17,522 bases of DNA from CALHVR01 sp963528625 (lineage in GTDB: Bacteria > Fusobacteriota > Fusobacteriia > Fusobacteriales > Leptotrichiaceae), in NCBI GenBank assembly GCA_963528625.1, contig CAURVQ010000031.1, positions 1 to 17,522 of the forward strand. The letters run 5' to 3'. Numbering within the stretch: the first letter of the stretch is position 1; the number at the start of each line of letters is the position of its first letter. The notes below the pieces were generated by a model, which was not told the origin of the DNA, did not search any database, and saw nothing but the letters and a program-made list of their open reading frames with translations. Below, in pieces: positions 1 to 9,876 of the stretch. Made by a program: the position numbers and the translations under genes.

Positions 1-204
1 ATCTATTACATTTAAAAGTATAAGATCTGCTCCAAAAGCACGTGCAACTTCACTATTAGTAAGACTGGGATCAACAGATCTACCTGAAGCTATATTTTCA
101 GAAAGTACTGTTCTTCCTTCACTTGCATGTATAGCATTCAATAATTCCTCCCTATTTATAGATAAAAAATCACTAGCATTACAATTTAATAATCTCTTAG
201 CCAT
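1..204 (-). CDS. N-terminal part of a DUF7916 / PEP-phosphonomutase-like protein (runs off window)
   Basis: The first 68 codons are present, from ATG at 204-202, and the frame stays open to the window edge. The start is supported by a GGAG ribosome site 6 nt upstream. The protein begins MAKRLLNCNASDF, then has HASEGRTVLSE (about residues 26-36) and FGADLILLN (about 57-65). I recall this pattern from the DUF7916 family, often annotated as a PEP phosphonomutase-like or haloacid-dehalogenase-like protein and frequently found near sugar PTS genes. The family call rests on recall of that N-terminal signature only. Catalytic residues, if any, lie outside the window and the enzymatic role is unknown. 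It lies 119 bp downstream of uvrA on the same strand, so it may have its own promoter. Confidence 0.6.
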   Translation of the reverse strand, partial: MAKRLLNCNASDFLSINREELLNAIHASEGRTVLSENIASGRSVDPSLTNSEVARAFGADLILLNVID

Positions 205-224
205 ATTTTTCTCCTTTTTAATAC

Positions 225-264
225 ATTATATTTAAAATAATTTTAATAAGTTATTATCATTATA
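225..264 (-). promoter_or_regulatory. Possible promoter(s) for the left-edge gene
   Basis: The 119-bp gap after uvrA holds two perfect TATAAT hexamers on the minus strand, at 230-225 and 264-259. Neither has a good TTGACA-like -35 at 16-18 bp. In DNA this AT-rich the hexamer is expected by chance, so the call is weak. The proximal one would give a leader of only about 15 nt before the ATG at 204. Confidence 0.3.
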
Positions 265-323
265 TTTTAAATTTTCACTAATTTTATACCTTTTTTATTA
301 ATAAAAAATTAGAAATTACTATT

Positions 324-3149
324 CTATTTTAAATACTTTTTCAAAAATTTCGCTGTATATGATTTTTTTGATTTTATTATTTCTTCCGGTATTCCTTCTG
401 CAATTATTTGTCCACCACGGAATCCTCCCTCAGGTCCAATATCTATTATATAATCTGCAGTTTTTATTACATCAAGATTATGTTCAATTATTAAAACTGT
501 ATTCCCTTTTTCTACTAATCTATTTAATACAATTAATAATTTTCTAATGTCCTCAAAATGTAATCCTGTTGTTGGCTCATCTAAAATGTAAATTGTTTTA
601 CCTCTTGATATTTTAGATAATTCCGTTGCAAGTTTAATTCTTTGAGCTTCACCTCCTGAAAGCGTCGTAGCAGGTTGCCCTAATTTTATATAATTCATCC
701 CAACATCTATCAATGTTTGTAATTTTCTTTCTAATGACGGTATCGTTTTGAAAAATTCATAAGCTTCTTCTACCGACATATCTAACACATCAGAAATACT
801 TTTTCCTTTATAATGAACTTCCAAAGTTTCACGATTATATCTTTTACCTTTACACGTTTCACATTCAATATAAACATCTGGTAAAAAATTCATTTCAATT
901 TTATTAATTCCTGCTCCTCCGCAAGCTTCACATCTTCCACCTTTTACATTAAATGAAAATCTACCTTTTGTATATCCTTTCAATTTAGCATCTTTCGTTT
1001 GTGCAAATATATCACGAATATCATCAAATATTTTTGTATATGTCGCTGTATTTGATCTTGGTGTTCGTCCAATTGGCGATTGGTCTATGTCTATTACTTT
1101 CTCTAAATACTCCAATCCTTCAATTCCACTATTTTTTAACGGATACATCTTTCCTTTATTAAGTCTGTTATGTAGCTCTGGGAATAAAGTTTGATTTACT
1201 AAAGTTGATTTACCACTACCTGAAACACCTGTTACAACAGTCATTACCTCTAAAGGTATTTTCATAGTAACATTTTTAAGATTATTCCCTTTAGCATTTT
1301 TTAGAACAATCTCTTTATCCCATTTTCGCCTTTTTTTTGGCACTTCTATTCCTATTTCACCATTCAAATATTTAGCTGTTAATGATTTTCTATTTTTCAT
1401 TACTTGCTTAGGAGTCCCTTCTGCAACAACATTACCTCCATAAATTCCAGCACCGGGCCCCATATCTATTAAATAATCAGCTTCACGCATCGTATCTTCA
1501 TCATGTTCTACAACAATTAAACTATTCCCAATTTGTTTCAATTCTTTTAATGTCGCAAGCAGTTTATCATTATCTCTTTGATGAAGTCCAATACTCGGCT
1601 CATCTAAAACATAAATTACACCCGTTAATCTGCTCCCAATTTGTGTTGCAAGTCTTATTCTTTGAGATTCTCCACCTGATAAAGTTTTTGTCATACGAGA
1701 TAAAGTCAAATAATCTAGTCCAACATTTATCATAAATGACAATCTTTCTTTTATCTCTTTTAATATTTCAGCTGCAATCATTGCTTGTTTTTCTGTTAAT
1801 TGTATATTTTCATAAAAATTTAATGCTTCTACTACACTCATTTCAGTCAAATCTATTATATTTTTATCATTAATAGTAATTGAAAGTACAACTTCTTTCA
1901 TTCTTTTTCCATTACATGTCTTACATGTCTTGTCTATCATATATTTTGCTTCATAGTCTTCTTTTATTGCTTCCGAAAATGATTCTTTATACTGTCTTTT
2001 TATACTATTCACAAGCCCTTCAAACACTTTATCTCCATTGTAGCTTATACTTTTTTTATCTATTTTAAATTTGAATTTCTTATCACTACCATAAAAAATT
2101 ATATTCATTTCTTTTTTAGATAATTCTTTAATTGGTTTATCCATATCTATATTATGAGAATTACACATTGCTTCAAATAGCTTCCAACTCCAAGTTTCTT
2201 GATTTGTTGATCCCGGAAAGACTAATCCACCTTCATTTATACTTAAATTTTCATCAAATACAAGTCTATTTTCATCCACTTCAAGCGTTGAACCTAACCC
2301 ATTACAATCCTCACAAGCACCATAGGGAGCATTAAATGAAAAGAGTCTCGGCACTACATCAGGAAAAATTACATCTGGATGATTTGTACACGAAAAACTT
2401 TCACTATATTTTTTATCTTCTCCATTAACATTCGCAATTATTTTACCTTCTGCCAATTCAGTTGAATTTTCTATTGCTTCATTCAGTCTGCTTACAAATT
2501 CTTTATCATCTTTTTTTACTACAATTCTATCTATTACAACTTCAATATTATGTCTTTTATTTTTATCTAAATCAATAGTATCACTTAAATCTAAAATATC
2601 TCCATTTACTCTAACTCTTTGATAACCTCTTTTTTGTAAATTTAAAAATAAATTTTTATGTGTTCCTTTTTTATCTATAACTATTGGTGCTAATACTATT
2701 AATTTATCTTTTTCACTCGTTGTTTCAAGAATATTATCTACAATTTCTTCGACTGACTGTCTTTCTACTTTTTCTCCACAAATCGGGCAATGAGCTTCTC
2801 CAATATGTGCCCATAAAAGTCGCATATAATCATATATTTCTGTCGTTGTTCCAACTGTAGATCTTGGATTTTTTGACACACTTTTCTGCTCTATTGAAAT
2901 CGCAGGCGATAACCCTTCAATACTATCTAATTCTGGTTTTTGCATTTGACCTATAAACATTCTAGCATAAGCTGAAAGACTTTCTACATATCGTCTTTGA
3001 CCTTCCGAATATATTGTATCAAAAGCAAGTGTAGATTTTCCACTTCCTGATACACCTGTTATTACAACAAATTGATTTTTTGGTATTTCAATATTTATAT
3101 TTTTTAAATTATTTTCTCTAGCACCTAATATTTTTATTTTATTTTTCAT
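324..3149 (-). CDS. uvrA: Excinuclease ABC subunit UvrA
   Basis: DNA-damage recognition ATPase of nucleotide excision repair; it works as a dimer and loads UvrB on damaged DNA. The 941 residues match the usual family length and carry two ABC modules. Walker A motifs GVSGSGKS are at 32-39 and 641-648, LSGGE signatures at 490-494 and 830-834, and Walker B/D-loop DEPSIGLH and DEPTTGLH at about 516-523 and 857-864. Zinc-binding pairs are seen at C121/C124 with C409/C412, at C254/H257 with C279/C282, and at C740/C743 with C763/C766. In the second module one Cys of the usual CxxC is His (CTNH). The ATG lies 1 nt after the mlaA-like stop, with an AAGGAAAT ribosome site inside the end of that gene, so translation is probably coupled. 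It is the last gene of the long minus-strand run and ends in TAG. Identity is certain. Confidence 0.98.
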   Translation of the reverse strand: MKNKIKILGARENNLKNINIEIPKNQFVVITGVSGSGKSTLAFDTIYSEGQRRYVESLSAYARMFIGQMQKPELDSIEGLSPAISIEQKSVSKNPRSTVGTTTEIYDYMRLLWAHIGEAHCPICGEKVERQSVEEIVDNILETTSEKDKLIVLAPIVIDKKGTHKNLFLNLQKRGYQRVRVNGDILDLSDTIDLDKNKRHNIEVVIDRIVVKKDDKEFVSRLNEAIENSTELAEGKIIANVNGEDKKYSESFSCTNHPDVIFPDVVPRLFSFNAPYGACEDCNGLGSTLEVDENRLVFDENLSINEGGLVFPGSTNQETWSWKLFEAMCNSHNIDMDKPIKELSKKEMNIIFYGSDKKFKFKIDKKSISYNGDKVFEGLVNSIKRQYKESFSEAIKEDYEAKYMIDKTCKTCNGKRMKEVVLSITINDKNIIDLTEMSVVEALNFYENIQLTEKQAMIAAEILKEIKERLSFMINVGLDYLTLSRMTKTLSGGESQRIRLATQIGSRLTGVIYVLDEPSIGLHQRDNDKLLATLKELKQIGNSLIVVEHDEDTMREADYLIDMGPGAGIYGGNVVAEGTPKQVMKNRKSLTAKYLNGEIGIEVPKKRRKWDKEIVLKNAKGNNLKNVTMKIPLEVMTVVTGVSGSGKSTLVNQTLFPELHNRLNKGKMYPLKNSGIEGLEYLEKVIDIDQSPIGRTPRSNTATYTKIFDDIRDIFAQTKDAKLKGYTKGRFSFNVKGGRCEACGGAGINKIEMNFLPDVYIECETCKGKRYNRETLEVHYKGKSISDVLDMSVEEAYEFFKTIPSLERKLQTLIDVGMNYIKLGQPATTLSGGEAQRIKLATELSKISRGKTIYILDEPTTGLHFEDIRKLLIVLNRLVEKGNTVLIIEHNLDVIKTADYIIDIGPEGGFRGGQIIAEGIPEEIIKSKKSYTAKFLKKYLK

Positions 3150-3150
3150 A

Positions 3151-4044
3151 TTATTTCCTTATTTGTATTTTTCTAAAATTTATATAGAACATTTTAATCA
3201 AATCATATTCAAATGGTGAATTAAAATCTCCATATTTAAAGTCTATTAGTGATCTCAAATTAAATCCTGTCATTGTAGCCCTTGCAGGTACATAAATTGT
3301 TTCTTTTACTCCGTTAGCGTACAAAAGTGGATTTTCAAATATTACTTTTTGAGTAATTCCTTCAATTCCTGTATCAACTATCATTCCAATTCCATCTCTT
3401 AAATTTGAAGGCCCAAAAATAGGAGTAACTAAATATGTTCCATATCCAAAACCATATGTTCCTAATGTATCTCCCATTGTTTCTTTATCTCTTTTTATTC
3501 CTATTTTAGTAGCAACATCATTTATTCCGGCAATTCCAAATGTAGAATTTATTGCAAATCTTTCTAAAGCATTTCCCGCTTTATCAAATTTGAATTGCAA
3601 TACCGAATTTACAAAAGTAGGAATTTCACTAAAATTATTCGCAAAATTATTGATTCCTTCTCTTACAACTTTAGGCACAACAACTGAATACACTCTTGAA
3701 GCTGGATATAAAACATTTTTATCTAATATCGTATTTAACGCATAAACCCTTCTATTAAATGGTTCAAATTTATCATTTATATTCATATCAAATATTTTAT
3801 CTGAAATAATATAATCTTCATCTAATTGCCCCATATTATTAGCGATTATAGTATATTTATCTTGTTTTATTTCTTTATCTTCAATATCATATGTGTTTTC
3901 TAAATCTTTATTTTCTTCTTTTTCATCCACAAATTCAAAATATACTTCATCAGTTTCATTAAGATGTTCCCCCGTATTTGCGATAGAAAATTTACTAAGA
4001 ATTATTCCTATGAAAAGAAATAATAACAATGTCTTTTTATCCAT
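3151..4044 (-). CDS. MlaA/VacJ-family outer-membrane lipid-asymmetry protein, no lipobox cysteine
   Basis: MlaA homologues remove mislocalised phospholipid from the outer leaflet of the outer membrane. The family core is clear: FEPFNRRVYALN (93-104), GINNFANNFSEIP (130-142), NALERFAINSTFGIAG (158-173) and the block GDTLGTYGFGYGTYLVTPIFGPS (about 191-213). Residues 1-22 form a hydrophobic signal peptide. No Cys follows it, and none is seen in the whole translation, so the classic lipoprotein anchor is absent. Residues 24-90 are a strongly acidic linker not typical of the E. coli protein. At 297 residues it is somewhat longer than enterobacterial MlaA. The ATG overlaps the hydrolase stop by one base (TAATG) behind a strong AGAGGAGG ribosome site. 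No mlaBCDEF genes are in the window. The family call is strong; MlaA function without acylation is inference. Confidence 0.92.
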   Translation of the reverse strand: MDKKTLLLFLFIGIILSKFSIANTGEHLNETDEVYFEFVDEKEENKDLENTYDIEDKEIKQDKYTIIANNMGQLDEDYIISDKIFDMNINDKFEPFNRRVYALNTILDKNVLYPASRVYSVVVPKVVREGINNFANNFSEIPTFVNSVLQFKFDKAGNALERFAINSTFGIAGINDVATKIGIKRDKETMGDTLGTYGFGYGTYLVTPIFGPSNLRDGIGMIVDTGIEGITQKVIFENPLLYANGVKETIYVPARATMTGFNLRSLIDFKYGDFNSPFEYDLIKMFYINFRKIQIRK

Positions 4045-5339
4045 TATTTCACTTCCTCCTCTAATTTATCTACCATTAATTTGGCTACATCTTTATGCCA
4101 AAGTATCCCAGTATGTCCACCAAATGGAATTAAAACTCTATTATTGAATGTTTCTTTAATATATTTTTTATCACTTTCTGTCAACAAAATATCGTCTTCT
4201 GATGTTATAAACACTATATCATTATTATTTTCTTTTATAAATTTTTCACTATTTTTTAAATCAAAATCTTTAACAAAATCATTAAAATTCAAATTTTTAT
4301 TTTTCTTTTTAATTGTTGGATATAAAATTTCTGTTGAATACTCTTCAAATGAAACTGAAAATCCTTCTAAAAATTCTTTAGTTACAGAATCAAATCTTTT
4401 ATACTCCATTTTGTCCGATAATCTTTTTGCGTTATTTTTCCCATTAAATACTTCTCCTGCAAAAGTCATATTAGCTGAATAAAATCTAAATAAAAATCCT
4501 GTCAATATTTCAAAATCTTTTTCTGTCATTTTTAAACTTACTAAACTATTCATTATATTTGATACATTAATATCGTTTAAATGAATATCTTTATTATTTA
4601 TAATTTCCTTAAATTTTGTATCAAAATATTTTTCAAGACTCTTTGCATCATAAATTCCATTTTGTACTAAAAATTCATCTAAAATCTTGGTAGCAGTAAA
4701 AATACTTACAGGACTATTTAATATTAACGATTTAGCTATATTTAATTTATGTTCCTTCTTATCAATTTCGTGTATTAAAAGTGACTGAAATCCACCTAAA
4801 CTATACCCTCCAACATAAGTTTTTGATATTTTCATCTTATCATTTTTTTTTGCTTTATTTATTGCTTCTTCCATTATTTCATACAAATGTTCTGCCTCAT
4901 CTTTTATATATCCAGCATAATTATTTTTACTTTGACTAACAATATATGGCATCGTTGTCGGAGAGCTAAATGCTATAACATTATAGCCTCTATCATAGAA
5001 TACATTTGCCATATACAAACTAAGTCCACTATCATATGTTGAACCGGTACCAGATATTATTATCATTAATGGAGCTTCCTTTTTTTGTACCCATACACCA
5101 TAATCATATTTTGACCAATCTTTTAATATTTCTGGAATTTTTTTGTTACTTTTTATTGTTCTCACTAATGGTGCTTTTGCTTTCTTAAAATTATACCATT
5201 GACTACTTGGAGTTCCTACAACAGTTGCTACTATTGCACTATTCTTATACGGATAATCTTTTGCAATTTGTGTTATATCTACATTCTCACCAAAACTTAA
5301 TACCGACACTAATAATATTCCTATTATTATTTTGTTCAT
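4044..5339 (-). CDS. Secreted alpha/beta hydrolase, possible lipase or esterase
   Basis: A 431-residue alpha/beta-hydrolase-fold protein. Residues 1-17 look like a cleavable signal peptide, suggesting a periplasmic or outer-membrane location. The oxyanion-type segment IIISGTGS is at 93-100, the nucleophile elbow GYSLG at 178-182 (Ser180), the probable acid in the TSEDD segment near 382-383, and the catalytic His in FGGHTG (His409), so a full triad is present. A long helical insertion (about 220-370) separates elbow and acid and probably forms a lid. Substrate cannot be read from the sequence. The one-base stop/start overlap with the mlaA-like gene suggests co-translation and a role in envelope lipid turnover, which is inference. 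It lies 47 bp after smc with a GAGGA ribosome site. Some relatives are annotated only as hypothetical or serine peptidase-like. Confidence 0.85.
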   Translation of the reverse strand: MNKIIIGILLVSVLSFGENVDITQIAKDYPYKNSAIVATVVGTPSSQWYNFKKAKAPLVRTIKSNKKIPEILKDWSKYDYGVWVQKKEAPLMIIISGTGSTYDSGLSLYMANVFYDRGYNVIAFSSPTTMPYIVSQSKNNYAGYIKDEAEHLYEIMEEAINKAKKNDKMKISKTYVGGYSLGGFQSLLIHEIDKKEHKLNIAKSLILNSPVSIFTATKILDEFLVQNGIYDAKSLEKYFDTKFKEIINNKDIHLNDINVSNIMNSLVSLKMTEKDFEILTGFLFRFYSANMTFAGEVFNGKNNAKRLSDKMEYKRFDSVTKEFLEGFSVSFEEYSTEILYPTIKKKNKNLNFNDFVKDFDLKNSEKFIKENNNDIVFITSEDDILLTESDKKYIKETFNNRVLIPFGGHTGILWHKDVAKLMVDKLEEEVK

Positions 5340-5386
5340 TATTCTTTTACATTCCTCTCATTCTATTTTTAATTTAAGTTCATATC

Positions 5387-8300
5387 TTAAACATCTACAC
5401 TAATTAATCTTGATTCTCCAATTTCTTTATTCATAGTAACTCCATACAGTCTATGAGAACCTTTCATCGTTTCTTTATTATGTGTTATTAAAATAAATTG
5501 AGATTTTTCTATAAATTTATTCAATAACTCTACAATTTTTTTCGTATTAGCTTCATCAAGTGCCGCTTCAATTTCATCAAAAAATGTAAATGGACTAGGT
5601 TTAAACATAAATATTGCCATTATAAACGATACTGCCAACATTGACTTTTCTCCTCCGGATAATAACATTAATGTTTGTTCCGGTTTATTTTTATATTTAA
5701 CACTCAATTCCAGTCCCGTTTCAAGTATATTCTCAGGATTTGTTAATTTTATTATTCCTTTCGCTTCATTCAGTATCTTTTTACACATATATTCAAAATT
5801 TTTATTTATTTCTTCAAAAGCATGAGAAAATTTACTTGATATTTCAAATTCTATATCTTTAATTAATGAAAATAATAATTCTCTACTATGAAGTAAATCT
5901 CTTTTTTGATCTACCATTTCAATATAACGATTATTTTCTTTTTCATATTCATCTATTGCCGATAAATTTACAGGCCCTATATCTGTCCTACTTTTTTCAT
6001 TCATTGATAATTTTCGTCTAATTGATTGAAGTTCAACTTCATCTTCTATTTTTTTATATTCCAAATTTTCTTTAATTTTTTCAATGTTTATTTCTTCAAG
6101 TTCTAAATTATAATATTTTATATCATTATCATTTTTAGTTATTTTTTCTATTATTTTTTCATTTTCTAATTGATAACCAACCATTTTAACTTCAACATTT
6201 TTAAGTTCAGTTATTAATTTTTTTTCAGTTAATTCAATTTTTTTTATTTCCTCCTCTAATATTTTTATATTTTCATTCATTTTTTTGTTTTCATTAGATT
6301 TTTCTTCAATTAATTTTTCTTTTTCTAAAATATCATTTTTCAATTTATCTTTTATTTCTTCTTTTTTAATTTCAAATTTTTCTAATTCTGTTTGTTCATT
6401 CAATAATTTAATATAATCTTTTTCAATTTCTAAATATCTTTGCTCATTACTTTCAGTTTTAACTTTTAATATCTCATATTCTGTATTTACAACATTTAAT
6501 TTTTGAGTATATTCTGATAAATCTTCTATTTTTTCTAATTTATTTTCTATTTCTTTAATATTTTTTTCATTTTCAATTATAAAGTCATCTATTTTTTCTA
6601 AAATATTTATATTTTCATTAATTTTATTTTTTCTATTTTCAATTATTTTATCATTTTCACTAATTTCATAACTCAAAGTATTTATTTGATTTTGTTTTCT
6701 ATTATAATCATTATTAAAATTATCAAAATCGAGTATAAATTCTCTAAATTTATTTAAAATGCTTATATTTTCATCAACCTTTTCAACTTTTAATGCTTCA
6801 CCTTTTTCAATTCTATTTTTTATTTCTAATAATTTTTTTTCATATTCATTATTATTTATTTCTATTTTTTTTATTTCAATTTCTATCTCATTTAATTCTG
6901 TTTTTCTTTCAAGCAGTTCATCTTTACCTTTTACTGTATATCCTCCAGTAATTCTCCCTCTTGCTGTTATTATATCTCCATCAAGAGTTACGATTCTATC
7001 ATTATAACCCTCTTTTAACAATTTTCTTCCAATTTCAATATTTTTAACAACCACAGCATTTCCAAATACAAATTCTATTACTCTATCTATATTTTTATCA
7101 TATTTAACTAAATTTCGTGCAAAATCAATAATACCTTCAATTTTCGGTAATTTATCGTTTATTTTAAAAACTTTTATACTATCTAAAGCTAAAAACGACG
7201 CTCTTCCTAATTTTTTTTCTTTTAAAGTTTCTATTGATTTTTGTGCAACTTCACTTGTTGTAACTACAATATCTTGAAATGATGAACCTGACAATGTTTG
7301 AAATGCTTGTCCATATTCTTTTGGAATATCTATCAAATTAATAAACGCTCCTATTATTCCATCATTTTTATTATTTAAAAGATATTTTACGCCTTTATAA
7401 AAAGTTTCATTATTTTCTATTATATTTTTTATTGCTCTTTTTTTAGAATTCAAATTCTCAAGTTTATAAAAAATATTATTTTTTTCTTTATTTATTTCAT
7501 TATATTTTAAATTTAATTTACTTAAAAGATTTTCTATTTCTAATATTTCTTTTTCTTTTTCTTTTTTAATTTTTTCTTGCAATATTTTTTCATTTTCAAA
7601 TTTTTCTTTATTTTTTTCAATTTCACTAAATTCTTTTATCAAATAATTTTTTTCATTTTGAAGTCTTTTTATTTCATTATTTCCAGTTAAAATTCTTTTT
7701 TCTAAATCTTGATTTTCATATTTTAATTTAACTTTATCTACTTCATAATTTTGATTTTTTTCTTTATTTTTTTTCAAATTACTTAATAATATTTCTTTTT
7801 CATTTTTTAAAGTTTCAACTTTATTTTCTAGTTCATTTTTTTCTTTTTTTATACTAATGAAATTTTCTTTTATATTTTTTAAATCTTGTTTTGAATTTTC
7901 TAATATCTCGCTTTTTTCTTTCAAATCAACTTCAACGACTTCTTTTCTTTTTAATTTTTCCGTAGCTTCTGTTTCTAAATTTGAAAGTTTATTATTCAAT
8001 TTTATAAAATTTTCTTTTAAATCTTCTACTTCTATAAAAATATTTTTATTTTCATTTTTTTCATTTTCTAATTTTTTATAAAAATTTTCTCTTTTTTCAT
8101 TTACAAGTTCAAGCTCTTCTTCATGTGCATTAAACTTTGAACGAATTAAAGATAATTCAACATCTAATTTTTCTTTTTCTTCGTCATACTGATTTTTTAA
8201 ATTTAATTTTGTATCTATATTATATTCTAAAATCATAAATTTTTGTGTTTCAATTTTATTAGTATAAGTTTTAAAAAGTTTTGCTTTCATACTTTCTTCT

Positions 8301-8917
8301 TTTAGATATTTCACTCTATTTTCAAGATCTTTTTCTACATACTCTATTTTTTCAATTTCATTTTTTACTTCTTTTAATTTTTTTAATGAATCCTCTTTTT
8401 CTATTTTTGCTCTTTTAACTCCAGCAGCTTCCTCTATTATCTCTTTAAGCTCTCTTGGATTTGATGATATTATTCTCTCAACTCTTCCTTGCCCTATAAT
8501 AGAATAAGCTTGTTTCCCAATTCCTGTATCCATAAAAAGATTATTTATATCTTTAAGTCGCACTTTTCTATTATTGATTAAATAATCATTTTCTCCACTT
8601 TTAAATATTCGTCTTGTTATTTTCACTTCTGAGAAATCAATATCTAAATATCTATCTTCATTTTCAATAATTAAACTTACTTCAGCCATAGACTTTGCTT
8701 TTTTATTTTTCCCACCTGAAAATATTACATCAGAACTTTCTTTTGCTCTTATATTTTTATAACTTTGTTCTCCTAACACCCAAAGAATTGCATCCAAAAT
8801 ATTACTTTTCCCACTACCATTTGGTCCAACTATTGATGTTATTCCTCTATTAAATTCTATAATTGTTTTATCTGCAAACGACTTAAATCCCGATAATTCT
8901 AATGCTTTTAAGTACAT
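5387..8917 (-). CDS. smc: Chromosome segregation/condensation ATPase Smc
   Basis: Structural maintenance of chromosomes protein that, with ScpA and ScpB, loads on DNA and organises the chromosome. The 1176 residues match the usual bacterial length. The N-terminal head carries Walker A GPNGSGKS at 31-38 and the DTGIGKQAYSIIGQG segment near 130-144. Two long Lys/Glu/Asn-rich coiled coils (about 165-510 and 670-1010) flank a hinge (about 515-665) with the Gly-rich GRITGGY segment. The C-terminal head has signature LSGGEKS from about 1086 and Walker B FFDEIEAALDEAN near 1112-1124. The ATG is 6 nt from an AGGATGG ribosome site. The gene sits 32 bp after the sugar epimerase and 47 bp before the hydrolase, all co-directional; scpA and scpB are not in the window. 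Identity is certain. Confidence 0.97.
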   Translation of the reverse strand: MYLKALELSGFKSFADKTIIEFNRGITSIVGPNGSGKSNILDAILWVLGEQSYKNIRAKESSDVIFSGGKNKKAKSMAEVSLIIENEDRYLDIDFSEVKITRRIFKSGENDYLINNRKVRLKDINNLFMDTGIGKQAYSIIGQGRVERIISSNPRELKEIIEEAAGVKRAKIEKEDSLKKLKEVKNEIEKIEYVEKDLENRVKYLKEESMKAKLFKTYTNKIETQKFMILEYNIDTKLNLKNQYDEEKEKLDVELSLIRSKFNAHEEELELVNEKRENFYKKLENEKNENKNIFIEVEDLKENFIKLNNKLSNLETEATEKLKRKEVVEVDLKEKSEILENSKQDLKNIKENFISIKKEKNELENKVETLKNEKEILLSNLKKNKEKNQNYEVDKVKLKYENQDLEKRILTGNNEIKRLQNEKNYLIKEFSEIEKNKEKFENEKILQEKIKKEKEKEILEIENLLSKLNLKYNEINKEKNNIFYKLENLNSKKRAIKNIIENNETFYKGVKYLLNNKNDGIIGAFINLIDIPKEYGQAFQTLSGSSFQDIVVTTSEVAQKSIETLKEKKLGRASFLALDSIKVFKINDKLPKIEGIIDFARNLVKYDKNIDRVIEFVFGNAVVVKNIEIGRKLLKEGYNDRIVTLDGDIITARGRITGGYTVKGKDELLERKTELNEIEIEIKKIEINNNEYEKKLLEIKNRIEKGEALKVEKVDENISILNKFREFILDFDNFNNDYNRKQNQINTLSYEISENDKIIENRKNKINENINILEKIDDFIIENEKNIKEIENKLEKIEDLSEYTQKLNVVNTEYEILKVKTESNEQRYLEIEKDYIKLLNEQTELEKFEIKKEEIKDKLKNDILEKEKLIEEKSNENKKMNENIKILEEEIKKIELTEKKLITELKNVEVKMVGYQLENEKIIEKITKNDNDIKYYNLELEEINIEKIKENLEYKKIEDEVELQSIRRKLSMNEKSRTDIGPVNLSAIDEYEKENNRYIEMVDQKRDLLHSRELLFSLIKDIEFEISSKFSHAFEEINKNFEYMCKKILNEAKGIIKLTNPENILETGLELSVKYKNKPEQTLMLLSGGEKSMLAVSFIMAIFMFKPSPFTFFDEIEAALDEANTKKIVELLNKFIEKSQFILITHNKETMKGSHRLYGVTMNKEIGESRLISVDV

Positions 8918-8949
8918 TTTTTACCATCCTAATTTTCTCAATTTTAATT

Positions 8950-9876
8950 TTATTTATTAAACTCTGCATATTCTTTTAGTCCTTCATCTAACGAATATTC
9001 ATAGTCCCAACTCGTATTTTTTCTAAGTAATTCATTACATAATCTTGAATCTCTAATATCTCCCAATCTAGGCTCTCTATAATTTGCTTCTAATTTATAA
9101 CCTAAATATTTTTTCATCGTATTAAACAATTCATTTATTGATGTTTTTTCATTTGTTGAAACATTCATAGTTATATTTTTTACATTTTCTATAGCTGCAA
9201 CATAATTTGCTTTAGCCACATCTTTTACATAAATAAAATCTCTCGTTTGTTCTCCATCACCATCAATATAAACTGGTTCATTTGCACAGATTTTATCATT
9301 AAATATTGACACAACTCCTGCTTCCCCATGGGCACTTTGTCTAGGGCCATACACATTAGAATATCTAAATATTATATAATCTAATCCGAATAAATTATGA
9401 TACATTCGTATATAATTCTCTCCAAACACTTTAGTTAATCCATACGGTGCTAGTGGTTCTATCTTACTATTTTCTTTTGATACACTCTCCTCCGGAATAC
9501 CATAAGCTGCAGCAGTACTCGCAAATAATATTTTTTCTACTTTAAATTCACGGCACATATCAAGAACATTTATAAGTCCAATAATATTTTCTTCTGCATC
9601 ATAAAGTACATTATTTGTAGATACTGATACGCTCACTTGTGCCGCTTCATGAAATACATATTTTATATTTTTATTTTCCTCAAATACTTTCTTCAAACTT
9701 TCTCTATCTCTTATATCTACTTCATAAAATTTATAATTTTTTAAATGTTCAATATTCTCTAATTTTCCTCCAACAAGATTATCTACTATTATTATTTCAT
9801 AATCTTTTCCATCAAATTTATCTGCAATGTGTGAACCTATAAATCCTGCTCCACCTGTTATTAATATTTTTTCCAT
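8950..9876 (-). CDS. NAD-dependent sugar-nucleotide epimerase/dehydratase (UDP-glucose 4-epimerase-like)
   Basis: A 308-residue extended short-chain dehydrogenase. The Rossmann motif GGAGFIG is at 8-14 and Asp32 follows the second strand, favouring NAD over NADP. The catalytic set is Ser/Thr120-121 with Tyr145-x3-Lys149 (YGLTK). The segments VYGPRQ and DGDGEQTRDFIYVKDVA are typical of GalE-type UDP-hexose 4-epimerases and of related dehydratases. Exact substrate is not determinable; UDP-glucose/galactose or their N-acetyl forms are the best guesses. It follows a polysaccharide flippase by 43 bp, which suits surface-glycan precursor synthesis. An in-frame TAG 12 bases (four codons) before the ATG rules out an upstream extension. 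No ribosome site lies at normal distance: the nearest, GGAGGA, is about 31 nt away across a hairpin (see the entry at 9877-9912). Confidence 0.9.
   Translation of the reverse strand: MEKILITGGAGFIGSHIADKFDGKDYEIIIVDNLVGGKLENIEHLKNYKFYEVDIRDRESLKKVFEENKNIKYVFHEAAQVSVSVSTNNVLYDAEENIIGLINVLDMCREFKVEKILFASTAAAYGIPEESVSKENSKIEPLAPYGLTKVFGENYIRMYHNLFGLDYIIFRYSNVYGPRQSAHGEAGVVSIFNDKICANEPVYIDGDGEQTRDFIYVKDVAKANYVAAIENVKNITMNVSTNEKTSINELFNTMKKYLGYKLEANYREPRLGDIRDSRLCNELLRKNTSWDYEYSLDEGLKEYAEFNK

Noticed and set aside
278..312. AT-only inverted repeats after uvrA (including an 18-nt perfect palindrome at 291-308) as a terminator
   Set aside because: No GC pairs, almost no loop in the palindrome, and no T-run after the outer repeat on the minus strand; expected by chance at this base composition.
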